NCBI GenBank assembly: GCA_012841925.1
Contig: DUTT01000052.1
Coordinates: 62,001 to 126,000 of the forward strand
Origin: Clostridiales bacterium
GTDB taxonomy: Bacteria > Bacillota > Clostridia > Peptostreptococcales > Anaerovoracaceae
Reading direction: 5' to 3'
Length of the DNA: 64,000 nucleotides
Shown here: positions 1 through 9,402 of the stretch, in pieces
Position numbering within the stretch: position 1 is the first letter of the stretch
Layout of the letters: each line of letters starts with the position of its first letter
Position numbers and translations under genes: made by a program
The notes under the pieces: generated by a model
What the model was told of the DNA's origin: nothing
The model's database searches: none
What the model saw: only the letters and a program-made list of their open reading frames with translations

Positions 1-486
1 GAGGCTGTTCCAGGATTCGTCCGCATATCCGATGCCGAACGCTTTCAACGTCGCCGGCTCGATGCCCCGGCCGGTCATGTACGTCAGCGCCGGGTTTTTG
101 CTTCCGGCAAACATGGTGAAGAAGAAACGGGCTGCCTGTCGGTTGATTTCGTAGTACGCCTCCCGGCTTTTCCCGCCGGCTTCGTACGTATCCGGAATGA
201 CGACGCCGCACGAGGTAGCCAGACGCTCGACTGCCTCCGGAAACGACAGGTTGTAATAGCGCTGGATGAACTCGATTACGTCCCCGCTCGCTCCGCATCC
301 GAAGCATGTAAACCGCTGCCTGGAATCGGACACGACAAACGACGGCGTCTTTTCGCTGTGAAACGGGCAGAGCCCCTTGAGGTTCGTGCCGGCTCTCTTC
401 AGCGGGACAACCTGAGACACGACATCGGTTATGTCGCATTTGCTTTTGATTTCTTCGATGACCGATTGATAACTGCGACGTGCCAC
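1..486 (-). CDS. dnaG: DNA primase, N-terminal part (cut by window edge)
   Basis: DnaG makes the RNA primers for replication. The 162 codons visible hold the N-terminal CHC2 zinc-binding domain, with Cys40-x2-His43 and Cys61-x2-Cys64, followed by the start of the catalytic region (the TGRGI and FGIGYA segments). The start is a GTG at 484-486, chosen because a GGAGGG Shine-Dalgarno sequence (492-497) lies 5 bases upstream and the protein starts as the family does. The rest of the gene lies beyond base 1. It is the last visible gene of the minus-strand run M16 peptidase-dut-dGTPase-dnaG; in Clostridia rpoD usually follows, but that lies outside the window. Confidence 0.95.
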   Translation of the reverse strand, partial: MARRSYQSVIEEIKSKCDITDVVSQVVPLKRAGTNLKGLCPFHSEKTPSFVVSDSRQRFTCFGCGASGDVIEFIQRYYNLSFPEAVERLATSCGVVIPDTYEAGGKSREAYYEINRQAARFFFTMFAGSKNPALTYMTGRGIEPATLKAFGIGYADESWNSL

Positions 487-553
487 ACCATCCCTCCGTT
501 CGCTCTGTCTCATAGGATATATACGACGCAAACGGACCGTTTCCTTTATCGGA

Positions 554-1570
554 TTACGTTATCTTCCATCCGGTCGGGAGAAATTTTGCCGTGTATACGT
601 TGATGGCATACCGGTCGGTCATGCTGGCGATGTGGTCTTTGACGAGCTCCTCGGCGCTGTCGTTTTCGAGCAGCTCCGGCAGATCGCATGGAAGCAGATC
701 GGGGTTTTCCAGATAGTAATCGTATAGGGAAAACACGAGGTGACGGATTTTGTCCAGCTCCGAGTCCTGCTTAACGATGGGACTGTGATAAACGCGCTCG
801 AACATAAATGCGCGCAGCTTGTCCATGTAGCGTTTCGCCTCTTCGGATTGAAAAATACCGTCCTTGCCGTCGCTTTCGCGTACGAGGTCGCGCACGAGTG
901 CGTCGATCCTCGACCGGTGATCCGGCCCCAGATAGGCGATGCAGTCAGCCGGCAGCTCTTCTGCGCAGATGATCCGTCCGCGGATCGCATCGTCGATATC
1001 GTGATTGATATAGGCGATTCGGTCGGACATCCGGACGACCTGCCCCTCCAGCGTAAAAGGAATGCCTTTGCCTGTGTGGTTCAGTATGCCGTCTCGCACC
1101 TCTTCGGTCAGATTCATGCTCCGCCCTGCGTGGTTGCGGTCCAGTACATCGACCACCCTCAGGCTCTGAACGTTGTGCTGGAATCCGCCCGGATGCCGTT
1201 CGTTGAGATACACCTCCCCGTTGTGCCCAAACGGCGTGTGACCGAGGTCGTGCCCCATGGCGATGGCTTCCGTCAGATCTTCGTTCAGCGCCAGCGCTCT
1301 GGCGCACGTCCTTGCAATCTGCGCTACTTCGAGCGTGTGCGTCAGGCGGGTTCTGAAGTGATCGCCTTCCGGAGCGAGAAATACCTGCGTCTTGTGCATG
1401 AGGCGTCGCAATGACTTCGAGTGGATGATCCGATCCCGGTCGCGCTGAAAGTCCGTGCGCATGCTGCAGGGTTCCTCCGGCATCTTCCGGCCTCTGGAAT
1501 CGGCCGACTTCGCTGCATACGGAGACAGATATTCGTATTCCTGCCTTTCGAGGTGTTCTCTTGCAAGCAT
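554..1570 (-). CDS. dgt: dGTPase-like HD-domain phosphohydrolase
   Basis: This is a deoxyguanosinetriphosphate triphosphohydrolase-like protein of 338 residues that would hydrolyse dNTPs to nucleoside and triphosphate. The HD-domain metal ligands are visible as His78 (in RLTHTLE) and His107-Asp108 (in GHDLGHTPFGH), and the conserved N-terminal block RTDFQRDRDRIIHSKS (38-53) is typical of the family. The ATG at 1570 has AGAGAGGT just upstream and matches the usual family N-terminus. It sits between dut and dnaG, a frequent clostridial order, where control of dNTP pools next to primase is a sensible pairing. Whether the true substrate is dGTP or another dNTP cannot be told from sequence. Confidence 0.92.
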   Translation of the reverse strand: MLAREHLERQEYEYLSPYAAKSADSRGRKMPEEPCSMRTDFQRDRDRIIHSKSLRRLMHKTQVFLAPEGDHFRTRLTHTLEVAQIARTCARALALNEDLTEAIAMGHDLGHTPFGHNGEVYLNERHPGGFQHNVQSLRVVDVLDRNHAGRSMNLTEEVRDGILNHTGKGIPFTLEGQVVRMSDRIAYINHDIDDAIRGRIICAEELPADCIAYLGPDHRSRIDALVRDLVRESDGKDGIFQSEEAKRYMDKLRAFMFERVYHSPIVKQDSELDKIRHLVFSLYDYYLENPDLLPCDLPELLENDSAEELVKDHIASMTDRYAINVYTAKFLPTGWKIT

Positions 1571-1647
1571 CTCTCTACCTCTCTGAGCGCTTCTGTTTTG
1601 AGCACTTCTGTGTTTCGCTCTGCGTTTCCATGCTATCTTATAATTTC

Positions 1648-2160
1648 CTATACTTTCGTCGATCCGAATCCTCCGGTTCTGGAGGATTCGGCGCTGTCGC
1701 TGTGAGTGATTCCAAACGGAACGAAAATGCCTTGAACAAAGGCTTTCCCTGCATCCAGAGACAGCGTCCGCTCCTGACGGCTGTCGTTGGTGATGCGCAC
1801 CAGGATGTGGCCCTGATTTTCCGCTCCGTAATAATCCGAATCGACGATGCCCACCGTGTTGTCGAGCTGAAGGCGGTAAGTAAAGCCCAGTCCGGATTTT
1901 GGACAGATCAACAGCATCCAGCCTTCATCGATTCTCACCCGAAGCCCCGTAGGAACCGTCATCGATGAACCCGGCGCCAGTGCAAGCGGCAGAGGCAGAA
2001 AGACGTCGTACCCTGCTGAACCGGTCGTCGCCCGTATCGGCATCTTCAGCGCCTCGTAGGCTTCTTCGATGCGGTTGCGTTCCGCGCATACTCCTGCGTC
2101 CAGGCAGTCCTGCACAAAGCGGGTTTTTTCTACTTTTTCGAATGCTGCGACTCTGTTCAC
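1648..2160 (-). CDS. dut: dUTP diphosphatase (dUTPase)
   Basis: Hydrolyses dUTP to dUMP and pyrophosphate, which keeps uracil out of DNA and supplies dTMP synthesis. All five trimeric dUTPase motifs can be read in the 170 residues: AGYD (49-52), PKSGLG (87-92; Lys where Arg is commoner), NTVGIVDSDY (101-110), QGIF (143-146) and the C-terminal RTGGFGST (161-168). There is an N-terminal extension of about 40 residues (AFEKVEKTRF...), as in clostridial homologues. I place the start at a GTG overlapping the stop of the M16 peptidase gene (shared GTGA), which fits translational coupling; an upstream in-frame start would run deep into the peptidase gene. Confidence 0.92.
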   Translation of the reverse strand: MNRVAAFEKVEKTRFVQDCLDAGVCAERNRIEEAYEALKMPIRATTGSAGYDVFLPLPLALAPGSSMTVPTGLRVRIDEGWMLLICPKSGLGFTYRLQLDNTVGIVDSDYYGAENQGHILVRITNDSRQERTLSLDAGKAFVQGIFVPFGITHSDSAESSRTGGFGSTKV

Positions 2161-3431
2161 TGCGTTTCTCCCGTCGTGCTCATCCCGGACATCATGTGTT
2201 TGAGGTTCAGTTTTTTCCTGCTGATTGACACGCCGCTGTACGAGGAAAAATCTCCGATCTGACGGCATATTTCCTGCACTTCGTCGAGGCTCACCGCATC
2301 GATGTCGGCCATCACTTCTTCAGAAGTGAAAATGCGGTTGAGCAGCAGCATGTTTTTCCCAAGCCGGTACATGCGGCCGTTCATGCTCTCCAGGCTGAAT
2401 ACATATCCGCTCTTTAAGCGCTGCTTAACGACTTCGATGTTCTCCTGATCCAGGCCCTCGCGGCGCAGAATCGAAAGTTCGGTTTCGATCGCGGAAAGCG
2501 TCTCTTCCTCCTTGCCGCAGCCGATGCCGGCGTAGATGAAGTACATCCCCGTCCGCCGATAGCTCGATGCAGCGCTGTACACCGAATAGGCCAGGCCGCG
2601 CTCTTCCCGGATGTTCTGAAACAAGCGGGAGCTCATGCTGCCACCCAGAACATCGTTTGCAATCGCTTGTGCATAATACAGCTCGCTGCCGAGCGACACC
2701 CCCTGCCGGCCGATGGCGATGTGAGTCTGGCCGATGTCCTTGGATTTTGAATTGTAACGCTGTCCCGGACTGGGGTCAGAATCGGGAACGCTCAGCGACT
2801 TTTCGGGAAACGGAGCCAGTGCCCACTCCAGCTGCTCAAACAGAGCCGCACGGTCAAACGATCCCACAACGGATACCACGATATTGTCCCGGGTATAGTG
2901 ATTCTCTATGTAGCGAATCATCTTCGGACGCGACATGCGGCCCAGGCTGCTTTTCGTGCCGATGATCGACGGAGCCAGGCCGCTGTCTTTCAAAACCGAC
3001 TGCGACAGCAGATCGATGATGTGATCGTCGGGCGTGTCCTGGATCATCTGCATTTCTTCGAGTATAACACCCCGCTCTTTATTTATTTCGACCGGATCGA
3101 ACACAGAGTTGCACAGCATATCCAGCAAAATATCCACCGCTTTAGGGAAATGCTCGGACAGAGCTTTGATATGGTAGCACGTCGCTTCCTTGCCGGTAAA
3201 CGCATTGATGCTCGCTCCCAGATCGTCCACGTCGACGGCAATCTGCTTAGCGGAACGCGTCTCCGTTCCCTTGAACATCATATGTTCGATAAAGTGCGAT
3301 ATACCGGCTTGGTCCATCTCTTCTTTTGCTGAGCCGGCGCCGATCCACAGCCCGATGCAGGCCGCACGGGCATCCGGCATTTCTTCTGTTACAACCCGAA
3401 CGCCGCACGGGAGGCAGGCTGATTGAATCAT
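2157..3431 (-). CDS. M16-family zinc metallopeptidase
   Basis: An insulinase/pitrilysin-type peptidase of 424 residues, like Bacillus YmxG/MlpA. The inverted zinc motif HxxEH is present at His46-Phe-Ile-Glu49-His50, and the downstream conserved Glu lies in the ERGVILEE segment near residue 120. The C-terminal half matches the non-catalytic M16 partner fold (YAQAIANDVLGGSMSSRLFQ). The ATG at 3431 has AAAGGA upstream. It lies just after pnp in many Firmicutes, as here, but a strong terminator separates the two, and it leads the operon with dut, dgt and dnaG. The physiological substrate is unknown. Confidence 0.9.
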   Translation of the reverse strand: MIQSACLPCGVRVVTEEMPDARAACIGLWIGAGSAKEEMDQAGISHFIEHMMFKGTETRSAKQIAVDVDDLGASINAFTGKEATCYHIKALSEHFPKAVDILLDMLCNSVFDPVEINKERGVILEEMQMIQDTPDDHIIDLLSQSVLKDSGLAPSIIGTKSSLGRMSRPKMIRYIENHYTRDNIVVSVVGSFDRAALFEQLEWALAPFPEKSLSVPDSDPSPGQRYNSKSKDIGQTHIAIGRQGVSLGSELYYAQAIANDVLGGSMSSRLFQNIREERGLAYSVYSAASSYRRTGMYFIYAGIGCGKEEETLSAIETELSILRREGLDQENIEVVKQRLKSGYVFSLESMNGRMYRLGKNMLLLNRIFTSEEVMADIDAVSLDEVQEICRQIGDFSSYSGVSISRKKLNLKHMMSGMSTTGETQ

Positions 3432-3473
3432 AGCTATCCTTTCTTCGCTGTTTGCGTTAATTCGCTTAAGGCC

Positions 3474-3523
3474 CCATTAAAAAGAGCAGACCTGAAACAG
3501 ATCGTCTCGGAGGTCCGCTCTTT
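3474..3523 (-). terminator. Intrinsic terminator of pnp
   Basis: A 13-bp stem (3481-3493 paired with 3511-3523, one mismatch) followed on the minus strand by a short T run. It lies directly after the pnp stop codon. Confidence 0.85.
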
Positions 3524-3533
3524 GTCCAAGTGC

Positions 3534-5654
3534 TTACGCTTTGATAATCGGCTCGTCTTCCAGACCTTTTCTGGAAAGATTGACGCGTCCCTGGCCGTCG
3601 ATTTCTTCGACTTTAACCGTGACGACATCCCCGATATTCAAGACATCCTCGACTTTGTCGATCCTCTTTTTATCGATCTTGGAAATGTGCAGCAGTCCGT
3701 CCTTGCCCGGCAGCAGTTCGATAAACGCACCGAACGTCATGATGCGCACGACCTTCCCGGTGTATACGTCGCCCACTTCCACTTCTTTGACCAGGAGTTC
3801 AATCTGCTTCATCGCAGCGTTGGCGGCTTCCAGATCGGGAGCACCGATGTAGATGAGGCCGTCGTCGTCGATGTCGATCGATGCACCGGTCTCAGCGATG
3901 ATCTTGTTGATAGTCTTTCCACCCGGTCCGATGACGATGCGGATTTTATCCACATCGACGTGCATGGAGATGATTCTGGGTGCGTAGGGTGACAGCTCCT
4001 CTCTGGGCCGGTCGATTTCGTCGAGCATCTGATCCATGATATGCATGCGTCCTTCGCGCGCCTGTTTTAGCGCATCCCAGAGCACCTCTCTGGACAATCC
4101 GTGTACTTTGATGTCCATCTGAATGGCGGTGATCCCTCGTTCGGTTCCCGCAACCTTAAAGTCCATGTCGCCTAAAAAGTCTTCCATGCCCTGGATGTCG
4201 GACAGGATGACCATCTTGCTCGTGCCGTCTTCTTCGACGCGCTCGATGAGCCCCATGGCGATGCCGGCAACCGGTGCCTTGATTGGCACACCGGCGTCCA
4301 TGAGCGCCAGACAGCTTCCGCATACGGCCGCCTGCGAGGTCGAACCGTTCGAAGAAAGGATTTCGGATACGACGCGGATGGCGTAGGGGAACTCCTCCAC
4401 TTCGGGCAGAACGGGCAGCAGCGCCTTTTCCGCCAGTGCTCCGTGTCCGATTTCCCTGCGGCCCGGGCCGCGCAGCGGCCTCGTTTCGCCGACGCTGTAC
4501 GGCGGGAAGTTGTAGTTGTGCATGTAGCGCTTTTCGGTGTCTTCGCTGATGCCGTCGAGCGTCTGCGCGTCGCCGATCGTACCAAGCGTTACAATCGACA
4601 GAGCCTGCGTCTGTCCTCTGGTAAACAGGCCGGAACCGTGCGGTCTGGGAAGGATCCCCGTTTCGCACCAGATCGGCCGGATTTCGTCTGCCTTCCGGTT
4701 ATCGGGACGAATGCCGTCGTCCAGAATCAGGGAGCGTACCTGCTCCTTGGTGATATCGTAAAGCACCGCAGCGATATCGGACTTATTGTCCGGATAAACT
4801 TCGGCGAAGTGTTCTTTCGTTTCGTCTTCGACTGCATCCATGTTGTCTAAGCGCTCCTGCTTGTCGAACGTCTGAATGGCTGTGCGCATGCGCTCCGTTG
4901 CATAGGCGCGAACCGCCTCGTCGATGTCGGCCGGAACACTCTTCAGTTCGATGTCCAGTTTCGGCTTGCCGACCTCGGCTACGATTTCTTCAATAAAGAC
5001 CACGAGTTTTTTAATTTCTTCGTGTGCAAACATGATCGCATCCAGGATGTCGGCTTCCGGCACCTCGTCGGCGCTGGCTTCGACCATCATGACTGCGTCC
5101 TTCGTGCCGGCAACCGTCACGTGCATGTCGGACGCTTCGCGCTGAGCCAGGTTCGGATTGATGATCATCCGGCCATCCACTCTCCCCACGTTTACAGCAG
5201 CCGTCGGACCTTCCCATGGAATGTCGGAAATGGACAGCGCCACGGAAGAACCGATCAGCGCAGCGATCTCCGGACTGCAGTCCAGATCGACGCTCATGAC
5301 GAGCGCAACGACCTGCACGTCGTTTCGGAAGCCCTTGGGAAACAAGGGCCGCAATGGGCGGTCCATCAGCCGCGATGTAAGCACTGCCTTTTCGGACGGG
5401 CGCCCTTCCCTCTTGATAAATCCACCGGGGATTTTACCGGCCGCATACATTTTCTCTTCGTAATCGCAGGTCAGCGGAAAGAAATCGATGTCCGGTCTCG
5501 GCGCTTTCGAAACCACCGCTGTCACATTGACGACCGTATCGCCGTAGCGCACCATGACCTGACCGTTTGCCATTTCGCAGACTTTTCCGATTTCCAGCTG
5601 CAGCAGGTCTCCGCCAAGCGCTGTCTTGAACGTTCTGTAATTTTCAATTCTCAT
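3534..5654 (-). CDS. pnp: Polynucleotide phosphorylase
   Basis: A phosphate-dependent 3'-5' exoribonuclease and core enzyme of mRNA decay. The 706 residues contain two RNase PH-like domains (about 1-215 and 300-530) joined by the all-helical linker, then a KH domain with the [10 protein letters not shown] loop (near 560-600) and a C-terminal S1 domain (about 620-690). The phosphate/catalytic region is seen in the second RNase PH domain ([11 protein letters not shown]). I take the start at the ATG at 5654, where the family begins with MRIENYRTF, and AAGGG lies 8 bases upstream; an in-frame ATG twelve codons earlier lacks a site. It follows rpsO, separated by a terminator and a large leader hairpin. 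Confidence 0.97.
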   Translation of the reverse strand: MRIENYRTFKTALGGDLLQLEIGKVCEMANGQVMVRYGDTVVNVTAVVSKAPRPDIDFFPLTCDYEEKMYAAGKIPGGFIKREGRPSEKAVLTSRLMDRPLRPLFPKGFRNDVQVVALVMSVDLDCSPEIAALIGSSVALSISDIPWEGPTAAVNVGRVDGRMIINPNLAQREASDMHVTVAGTKDAVMMVEASADEVPEADILDAIMFAHEEIKKLVVFIEEIVAEVGKPKLDIELKSVPADIDEAVRAYATERMRTAIQTFDKQERLDNMDAVEDETKEHFAEVYPDNKSDIAAVLYDITKEQVRSLILDDGIRPDNRKADEIRPIWCETGILPRPHGSGLFTRGQTQALSIVTLGTIGDAQTLDGISEDTEKRYMHNYNFPPYSVGETRPLRGPGRREIGHGALAEKALLPVLPEVEEFPYAIRVVSEILSSNGSTSQAAVCGSCLALMDAGVPIKAPVAGIAMGLIERVEEDGTSKMVILSDIQGMEDFLGDMDFKVAGTERGITAIQMDIKVHGLSREVLWDALKQAREGRMHIMDQMLDEIDRPREELSPYAPRIISMHVDVDKIRIVIGPGGKTINKIIAETGASIDIDDDGLIYIGAPDLEAANAAMKQIELLVKEVEVGDVYTGKVVRIMTFGAFIELLPGKDGLLHISKIDKKRIDKVEDVLNIGDVVTVKVEEIDGQGRVNLSRKGLEDEPIIKA

Positions 5655-5674
5655 TCTTTTTACCCTTTCTGTTC

Positions 5675-5743
5675 GGGTCCGGCTTGACAAGTTAACTTAT
5701 TGTCCGACTTCCGTCCAATAAATTAAGTTCTCAAGCCTGACCC
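5675..5743 (-). promoter_or_regulatory. Long imperfect hairpin in the pnp leader
   Basis: Arms 5675-5699 and 5724-5743 pair over most of their length (GGGTC, GGCTTGA and AACTTA blocks match) and close a loop of about 24 bases. It lies between the rpsO terminator and the pnp Shine-Dalgarno site, so any pnp transcript starting in or before the rpsO region carries it. In enterobacteria PNPase controls its own mRNA through a cleaved leader hairpin; a similar role here is inference. Confidence 0.6.
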
Positions 5744-5752
5744 ATTGTTCTT

Positions 5753-5783
5753 CAAAAACAGGGGCGGGGAGTTCCCCGCCCTG
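5753..5783 (-). terminator. Intrinsic terminator of rpsO
   Basis: A GC-rich stem (GGCGGGGA with TCCCCGCC, two-base loop at about 5771-5772) followed on the minus strand by TGTTTTTG, 10 bases after the rpsO stop. Read-through would link rpsO to pnp. Confidence 0.85.
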
Positions 5784-5792
5784 ATAATGCAC

Positions 5793-6059
5793 TTACTTTC
5801 TAAGGCCCAGACGCGAAATCAGTGTTCTGTATCTCTCGATATCCTTCTCTCTGAGATAGTTGAGCAGATTTCTTCTCTGTCCGACCATTTTCAGGAGCCC
5901 TCTCCTGGAGTGGTGATCCTTTTTGTGGATCTTCAGATGCTCGTTCAGGTCGTTGATCCGGTATGTGAGGACTGCAACCTGGACTTCCGGCGAACCTGTG
6001 TCGCCTTCGTGCGTTTTGTACTCGTCGATGATGCCTTGCTTGATTTCCTTTGTAATCAT
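5793..6059 (-). CDS. rpsO: 30S ribosomal protein S15
   Basis: S15 is a primary 16S rRNA-binding protein of the small subunit platform. The 88 residues match the usual length of 88-89 and carry the family blocks [11 protein letters not shown] (19-29), [19 protein letters not shown] and the C-terminal [12 protein letters not shown]. The ATG at 6059 is fixed by AGGAG six bases upstream; a longer in-frame reading frame upstream has no ribosome site. It lies after ribF and before pnp, the conserved arrangement. Confidence 0.97.
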   Translation of the reverse strand: MITKEIKQGIIDEYKTHEGDTGSPEVQVAVLTYRINDLNEHLKIHKKDHHSRRGLLKMVGQRRNLLNYLREKDIERYRTLISRLGLRK

Positions 6060-6147
6060 TTCTTTCTCCTTTTCCTGTTCGCCTGCAGCCGTGTACGGCG
6101 TCGGAGAATCGCCGAACCCAGCGGTAGGTACGTTATGACACTGTATA

Positions 6148-7101
6148 CTAACACAACGGCGCTTGTTTGTAAACCGCTCTTTCTCTGTGGATGCGCCTTG
6201 CGAGCTCGCAGTCCGCGTCAATCTGGGCAGACAAATCTTCGATCGAAGAAAAGGTCTGTTCCTCGCGCAGCAGCGATATAAATTCTACCCGGACATCCGT
6301 CCCGTAAATGTCCCGGTCGAAGTCAAAGATGTGCGTTTCGGCATTCTTCAAAAAATGGCCGACCGTCGGTTTTTTACCCACGTTCGTAATCGAATCGTGC
6401 CACTGACCGCCCGTTTTAGTCCGGCTCAGATAGACGCCCGAAAGCGGAAGAACCATCGACAGATCCAGTGCCAGATTGATCGTCGGAAAACCGATGGTAC
6501 GCCCAAAGCGCCGACCTTCGATCACGTGGCCGGAAATCGCGTAGCACCTTCCGGTAAAACGGGTGTAGTGCTCCATATCTCCGCGCTCGACGGCTGCCCG
6601 GATCGACGTGCTGGAAACGACTTCGCCGTCGATGTCGACCGGCGATAACACCGTTACCCGGTAACCCAGCGACTGTCCCATCGCCTGCAGAATGTCGGGC
6701 GTACCCGAGGCTCTGTAGCCGAAGCGGTAGTTGAACCCGCAAAACGCTTCGCGCATTCGAAGCGAATCGAACAGCAAATCCCTGCAGAATTCAGGAGGGG
6801 TTTGCGTGCGCATCGCCTGGTTAAATTCAAAGGAAAACAGATACTCCACGCCCATGCGGTCGAGGATGTGCGCTTTTTCTTCGAATGTGATGATGTTGCG
6901 GATGACGGGTTTCCCGGCAATCACATTGCTGGGATGATTGGAAAATGTAAAAACGGACGGCACGAGCGCCTGCTGCTTCGCCTTTTGGATGCACGCACCG
7001 ATCAGCGCCTGGTGACCGATGTGAACTCCGTCAAAATTTCCAAGCGCAACTGCGGTTTGCCCGATGTTTTTCACCTCGTCGATGGATCGGAAAATCTTCA
7101 A
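6148..7101 (-). CDS. ribF: Bifunctional riboflavin kinase / FAD synthetase
   Basis: Converts riboflavin to FMN and then FAD. The N-terminal nucleotidyltransferase domain (about 1-175) carries [10 protein letters not shown] (21-30) and the SSTSIR motif; the C-terminal flavokinase domain (about 180-305) carries [11 protein letters not shown] and the NVGKKPTV segment. Its 317 residues fit the family. The ATG overlaps the truB stop by four bases, so the genes are translationally coupled at the end of the rimP-nusA-infB operon. Confidence 0.95.
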   Translation of the reverse strand: MKIFRSIDEVKNIGQTAVALGNFDGVHIGHQALIGACIQKAKQQALVPSVFTFSNHPSNVIAGKPVIRNIITFEEKAHILDRMGVEYLFSFEFNQAMRTQTPPEFCRDLLFDSLRMREAFCGFNYRFGYRASGTPDILQAMGQSLGYRVTVLSPVDIDGEVVSSTSIRAAVERGDMEHYTRFTGRCYAISGHVIEGRRFGRTIGFPTINLALDLSMVLPLSGVYLSRTKTGGQWHDSITNVGKKPTVGHFLKNAETHIFDFDRDIYGTDVRVEFISLLREEQTFSSIEDLSAQIDADCELARRIHRERAVYKQAPLC

Positions 7102-8003
7102 TTCAACACCTTCAGTATCCGATATCCCTTTCCTTTTTCCAGACAGGCCGTTCCGAGCAGCCGCTCTCCGGCATACACCGCGTAGCGTCCTGCTGTGCCC
7201 GCCTGCACGCTATTCGCCCTTCCAATCCGGTCTGCAAACGACGGATTGCCGTTTAAAAACAAAGCGGCACCCAGCTCATCGACATCGAGGCGTCGCAGCG
7301 TCCTGACACCTTCGGACAGCGGAAGCAACAGAGAAGCAACCCCGTCCCGCCCCGAAGCCGTTACACGCTCCAGCGCATGCGATGAATTCAGATCCAGCCC
7401 CGATGACCCGGTGCGGAGCAGGAAGCTCATGCTTGCCCCCGTTCCTAAGTTCAGACCCAGATCATGACAGATCGTACGCACATACGTGCCTTTCGAGCAG
7501 CGAATATCGAAGAGAGCCCGGCCGTTTTGTGCGTCGTATCGAATCAGCCTGATTTTATGAACGGTGATGCGGCGGGGTTCGGCCTCGACCTGAATTCCCT
7601 CTCTCGCATAGCGGTACATCCTCTTCCCTTTGATCTTCACTGCGGAATAAGCGGGAGGTGTCTGCATGATGTCGCCTTCGAACGACTGCAGTGCGTCCCG
7701 GAGCGCTTCCTCGCGGATCGGTTCGAGCCCGGCTCGACGGTCTTCGAGTAAATTGCCCCAGATATCCTGCGTATCCGTAACCACACCGAGCAACGCCTCG
7801 CAGCGGTACGATTTATCCTCGTCTTCCATGTACTCGATCAGGCGGGTCGCCTGTCCGAAGCAGAGAGGCAGCACGCCGCATGCATTGGGATCCAGGGTTC
7901 CCGTGTGGCCGATTCTTCGCAGCCCGGTCGCCTTTCGCAACACAGCAATGCAGTCATGCGACGTCATGCCGGCGGGTTTCAGCAGATTCAGGATGCCGTT
8001 CAT
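7098..8003 (-). CDS. truB: tRNA pseudouridine-55 synthase
   Basis: Isomerises U55 in the T-loop of tRNAs. The catalytic aspartate is Asp38 in GHTGTLDP, and the family start GILNLLKPAGMTSHD is clear. I take the ATG at 8003, which overlaps the nrnA stop by four bases; an upstream in-frame start at 8075 would run 75 bases into nrnA. It has 301 residues with a C-terminal PUA-like extension, a common size for the family. Confidence 0.95.
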   Translation of the reverse strand: MNGILNLLKPAGMTSHDCIAVLRKATGLRRIGHTGTLDPNACGVLPLCFGQATRLIEYMEDEDKSYRCEALLGVVTDTQDIWGNLLEDRRAGLEPIREEALRDALQSFEGDIMQTPPAYSAVKIKGKRMYRYAREGIQVEAEPRRITVHKIRLIRYDAQNGRALFDIRCSKGTYVRTICHDLGLNLGTGASMSFLLRTGSSGLDLNSSHALERVTASGRDGVASLLLPLSEGVRTLRRLDVDELGAALFLNGNPSFADRIGRANSVQAGTAGRYAVYAGERLLGTACLEKGKGYRILKVLN

Positions 8004-8980
8004 TGCGCCAGCTCCCGCAAGACGGCCTCCCGGACGATGCGGATCGCCTCCTCGAGCGGAGCTGCGATTGTGCATCCCGCTGCCTTTCTGTGCCCTCCGC
8101 CGCCGAGACGGTGGGCAATGCTGCCCACATCAGCATAGGATTTGGAGCGGAAACTTGCTTTGTAGGTATCAACGCCCTTTTCGCGCAAAAATACCGCCAC
8201 TTCCACGCCCTGGATGCTGCGCAGGCGGTCGATGACGGTTTCCGTCTGATCCGGCGTTCCGCCGAGCTTTTGTATCTCCTCCAGCGTCAGATGCCCGATG
8301 CAAGCCTTTCCGTCCGCGAACAGCTGCATCGACTCCAATGCGCCGGCTTCGAGCCGGAGCTGAGAGAGCGGTATGTTATCGTACACCGCATTGCAGAGCG
8401 GAACATGGTTTAGGCCGTAGTCGTACAGTTCCGCAACGAGGAGATGCGTAGTGCGGTCTGCATTTGAATAACGAAACGAACCGGTATCGGTCAGAATGGC
8501 TACGTACAGTGCATCGGCGATTTCCGGAGTAATGGCCGCACCGAGCTTCCGGATCAGGTGGAAGACGGGAATACCGGTAGCCGCTGCATCCGGATCGACA
8601 TAGCACTCTTCCGCGAAATCAGCGTGCAGCAGGTGGTGATCGATGCAAAGCGTCTTTTCGGCCCCGTAAAACGCTTCCTTCCGGTCTTCGACGCGAGAGG
8701 CATCCCCACAGTCGACCGCCATACTCACGTGGGCGGTGCCGGCGGTTTCCCGCACGCAGTATCCGTTGTCCAGGAAAGCCAGATACTCCGGAATATCCTC
8801 GTTCACCAGAATGCTGCAGTTCTTCCCGAGCTGCCGTAAGGCGATGCACAGCGCTACTGACGAGCCCAGGGCATCCCCGTCCATATGGATGTGCGGAAAC
8901 AGCAGGATGCTGTCCGCTTCTGTCAGCGTTTTCTTGATGCGGTCCAGGCAGGCCGCTGATTTCCGTTCGCACTTCGCCAC
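8000..8980 (-). CDS. nrnA: DHH-family oligoribonuclease / pAp phosphatase
   Basis: NrnA-type DHH/DHHA1 phosphoesterase of 326 residues, which degrades 2-5 nt RNA fragments and 3',5'-bisphosphonucleotides. Visible motifs are DGDALGSS (near 33-40), the AVDCGD segment, CIDHHLLH (the DHH motif) and the C-terminal glycine-rich GGGGHRKAAG of the DHHA1 domain. The start is a GTG at 8978-8980 with GAGGAAAA upstream. It is placed between rbfA and truB, the standard Firmicute order. It shares the operon with enzymes of RNA maturation. Confidence 0.93.
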   Translation of the reverse strand: MAKCERKSAACLDRIKKTLTEADSILLFPHIHMDGDALGSSVALCIALRQLGKNCSILVNEDIPEYLAFLDNGYCVRETAGTAHVSMAVDCGDASRVEDRKEAFYGAEKTLCIDHHLLHADFAEECYVDPDAAATGIPVFHLIRKLGAAITPEIADALYVAILTDTGSFRYSNADRTTHLLVAELYDYGLNHVPLCNAVYDNIPLSQLRLEAGALESMQLFADGKACIGHLTLEEIQKLGGTPDQTETVIDRLRSIQGVEVAVFLREKGVDTYKASFRSKSYADVGSIAHRLGGGGHRKAAGCTIAAPLEEAIRIVREAVLRELAQ

Positions 8981-8984
8981 GGGA

Positions 8985-9401
8985 CTACTTTTCCTCTTGC
9001 TCTTGTTCTTGTTCTGCGCCTTCGGCCTCCGGCGTTGCGAGACTCGACAGAATCTGATCCATCTTTATGCCGTACTCAAGCGACTCGTCGATGCGAAATA
9101 GGAGTTCGGGTGTGTGACGGATGCGAATCGCCCTGGCAAGCTCGGTACGAATGAAACCGCGACTGCGCTCGAATGCGGCGAGCACGCTCTGCTTCTCTTC
9201 CGCAGAGGCCGCCGGCTCATCGCTCCCTCCGGTTACCGTTATGTAGATTGTTGCATAGCTCGCATCCCGCGTCACATCCACGGCGTTGATGCTGATCAGT
9301 CCGCGAAATCCGGGGTCTTTCAGCTCACCCCGGATCAGCATATCGCTGATGATCTTGCGGATTTCTTCTCCCAGCCGTTGAGGCCTGTATCCTTTGCCCA
9401 T
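8985..9401 (-). CDS. rbfA: Ribosome-binding factor A
   Basis: A KH-like 16S rRNA maturation factor for the small subunit. Its 138 residues show the family start GYRPQRLGEEIRKIIS, the central RDASYATIYITV strand and the C-terminal RIRHTPELLFRIDESLEYG helix-strand. A Glu/Gln-rich tail (about 125-138) is added. It begins one base after the infB stop, so it is part of the same transcript. Confidence 0.95.
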   Translation of the reverse strand: MGKGYRPQRLGEEIRKIISDMLIRGELKDPGFRGLISINAVDVTRDASYATIYITVTGGSDEPAASAEEKQSVLAAFERSRGFIRTELARAIRIRHTPELLFRIDESLEYGIKMDQILSSLATPEAEGAEQEQEQEEK

Positions 9402-9402
9402 T

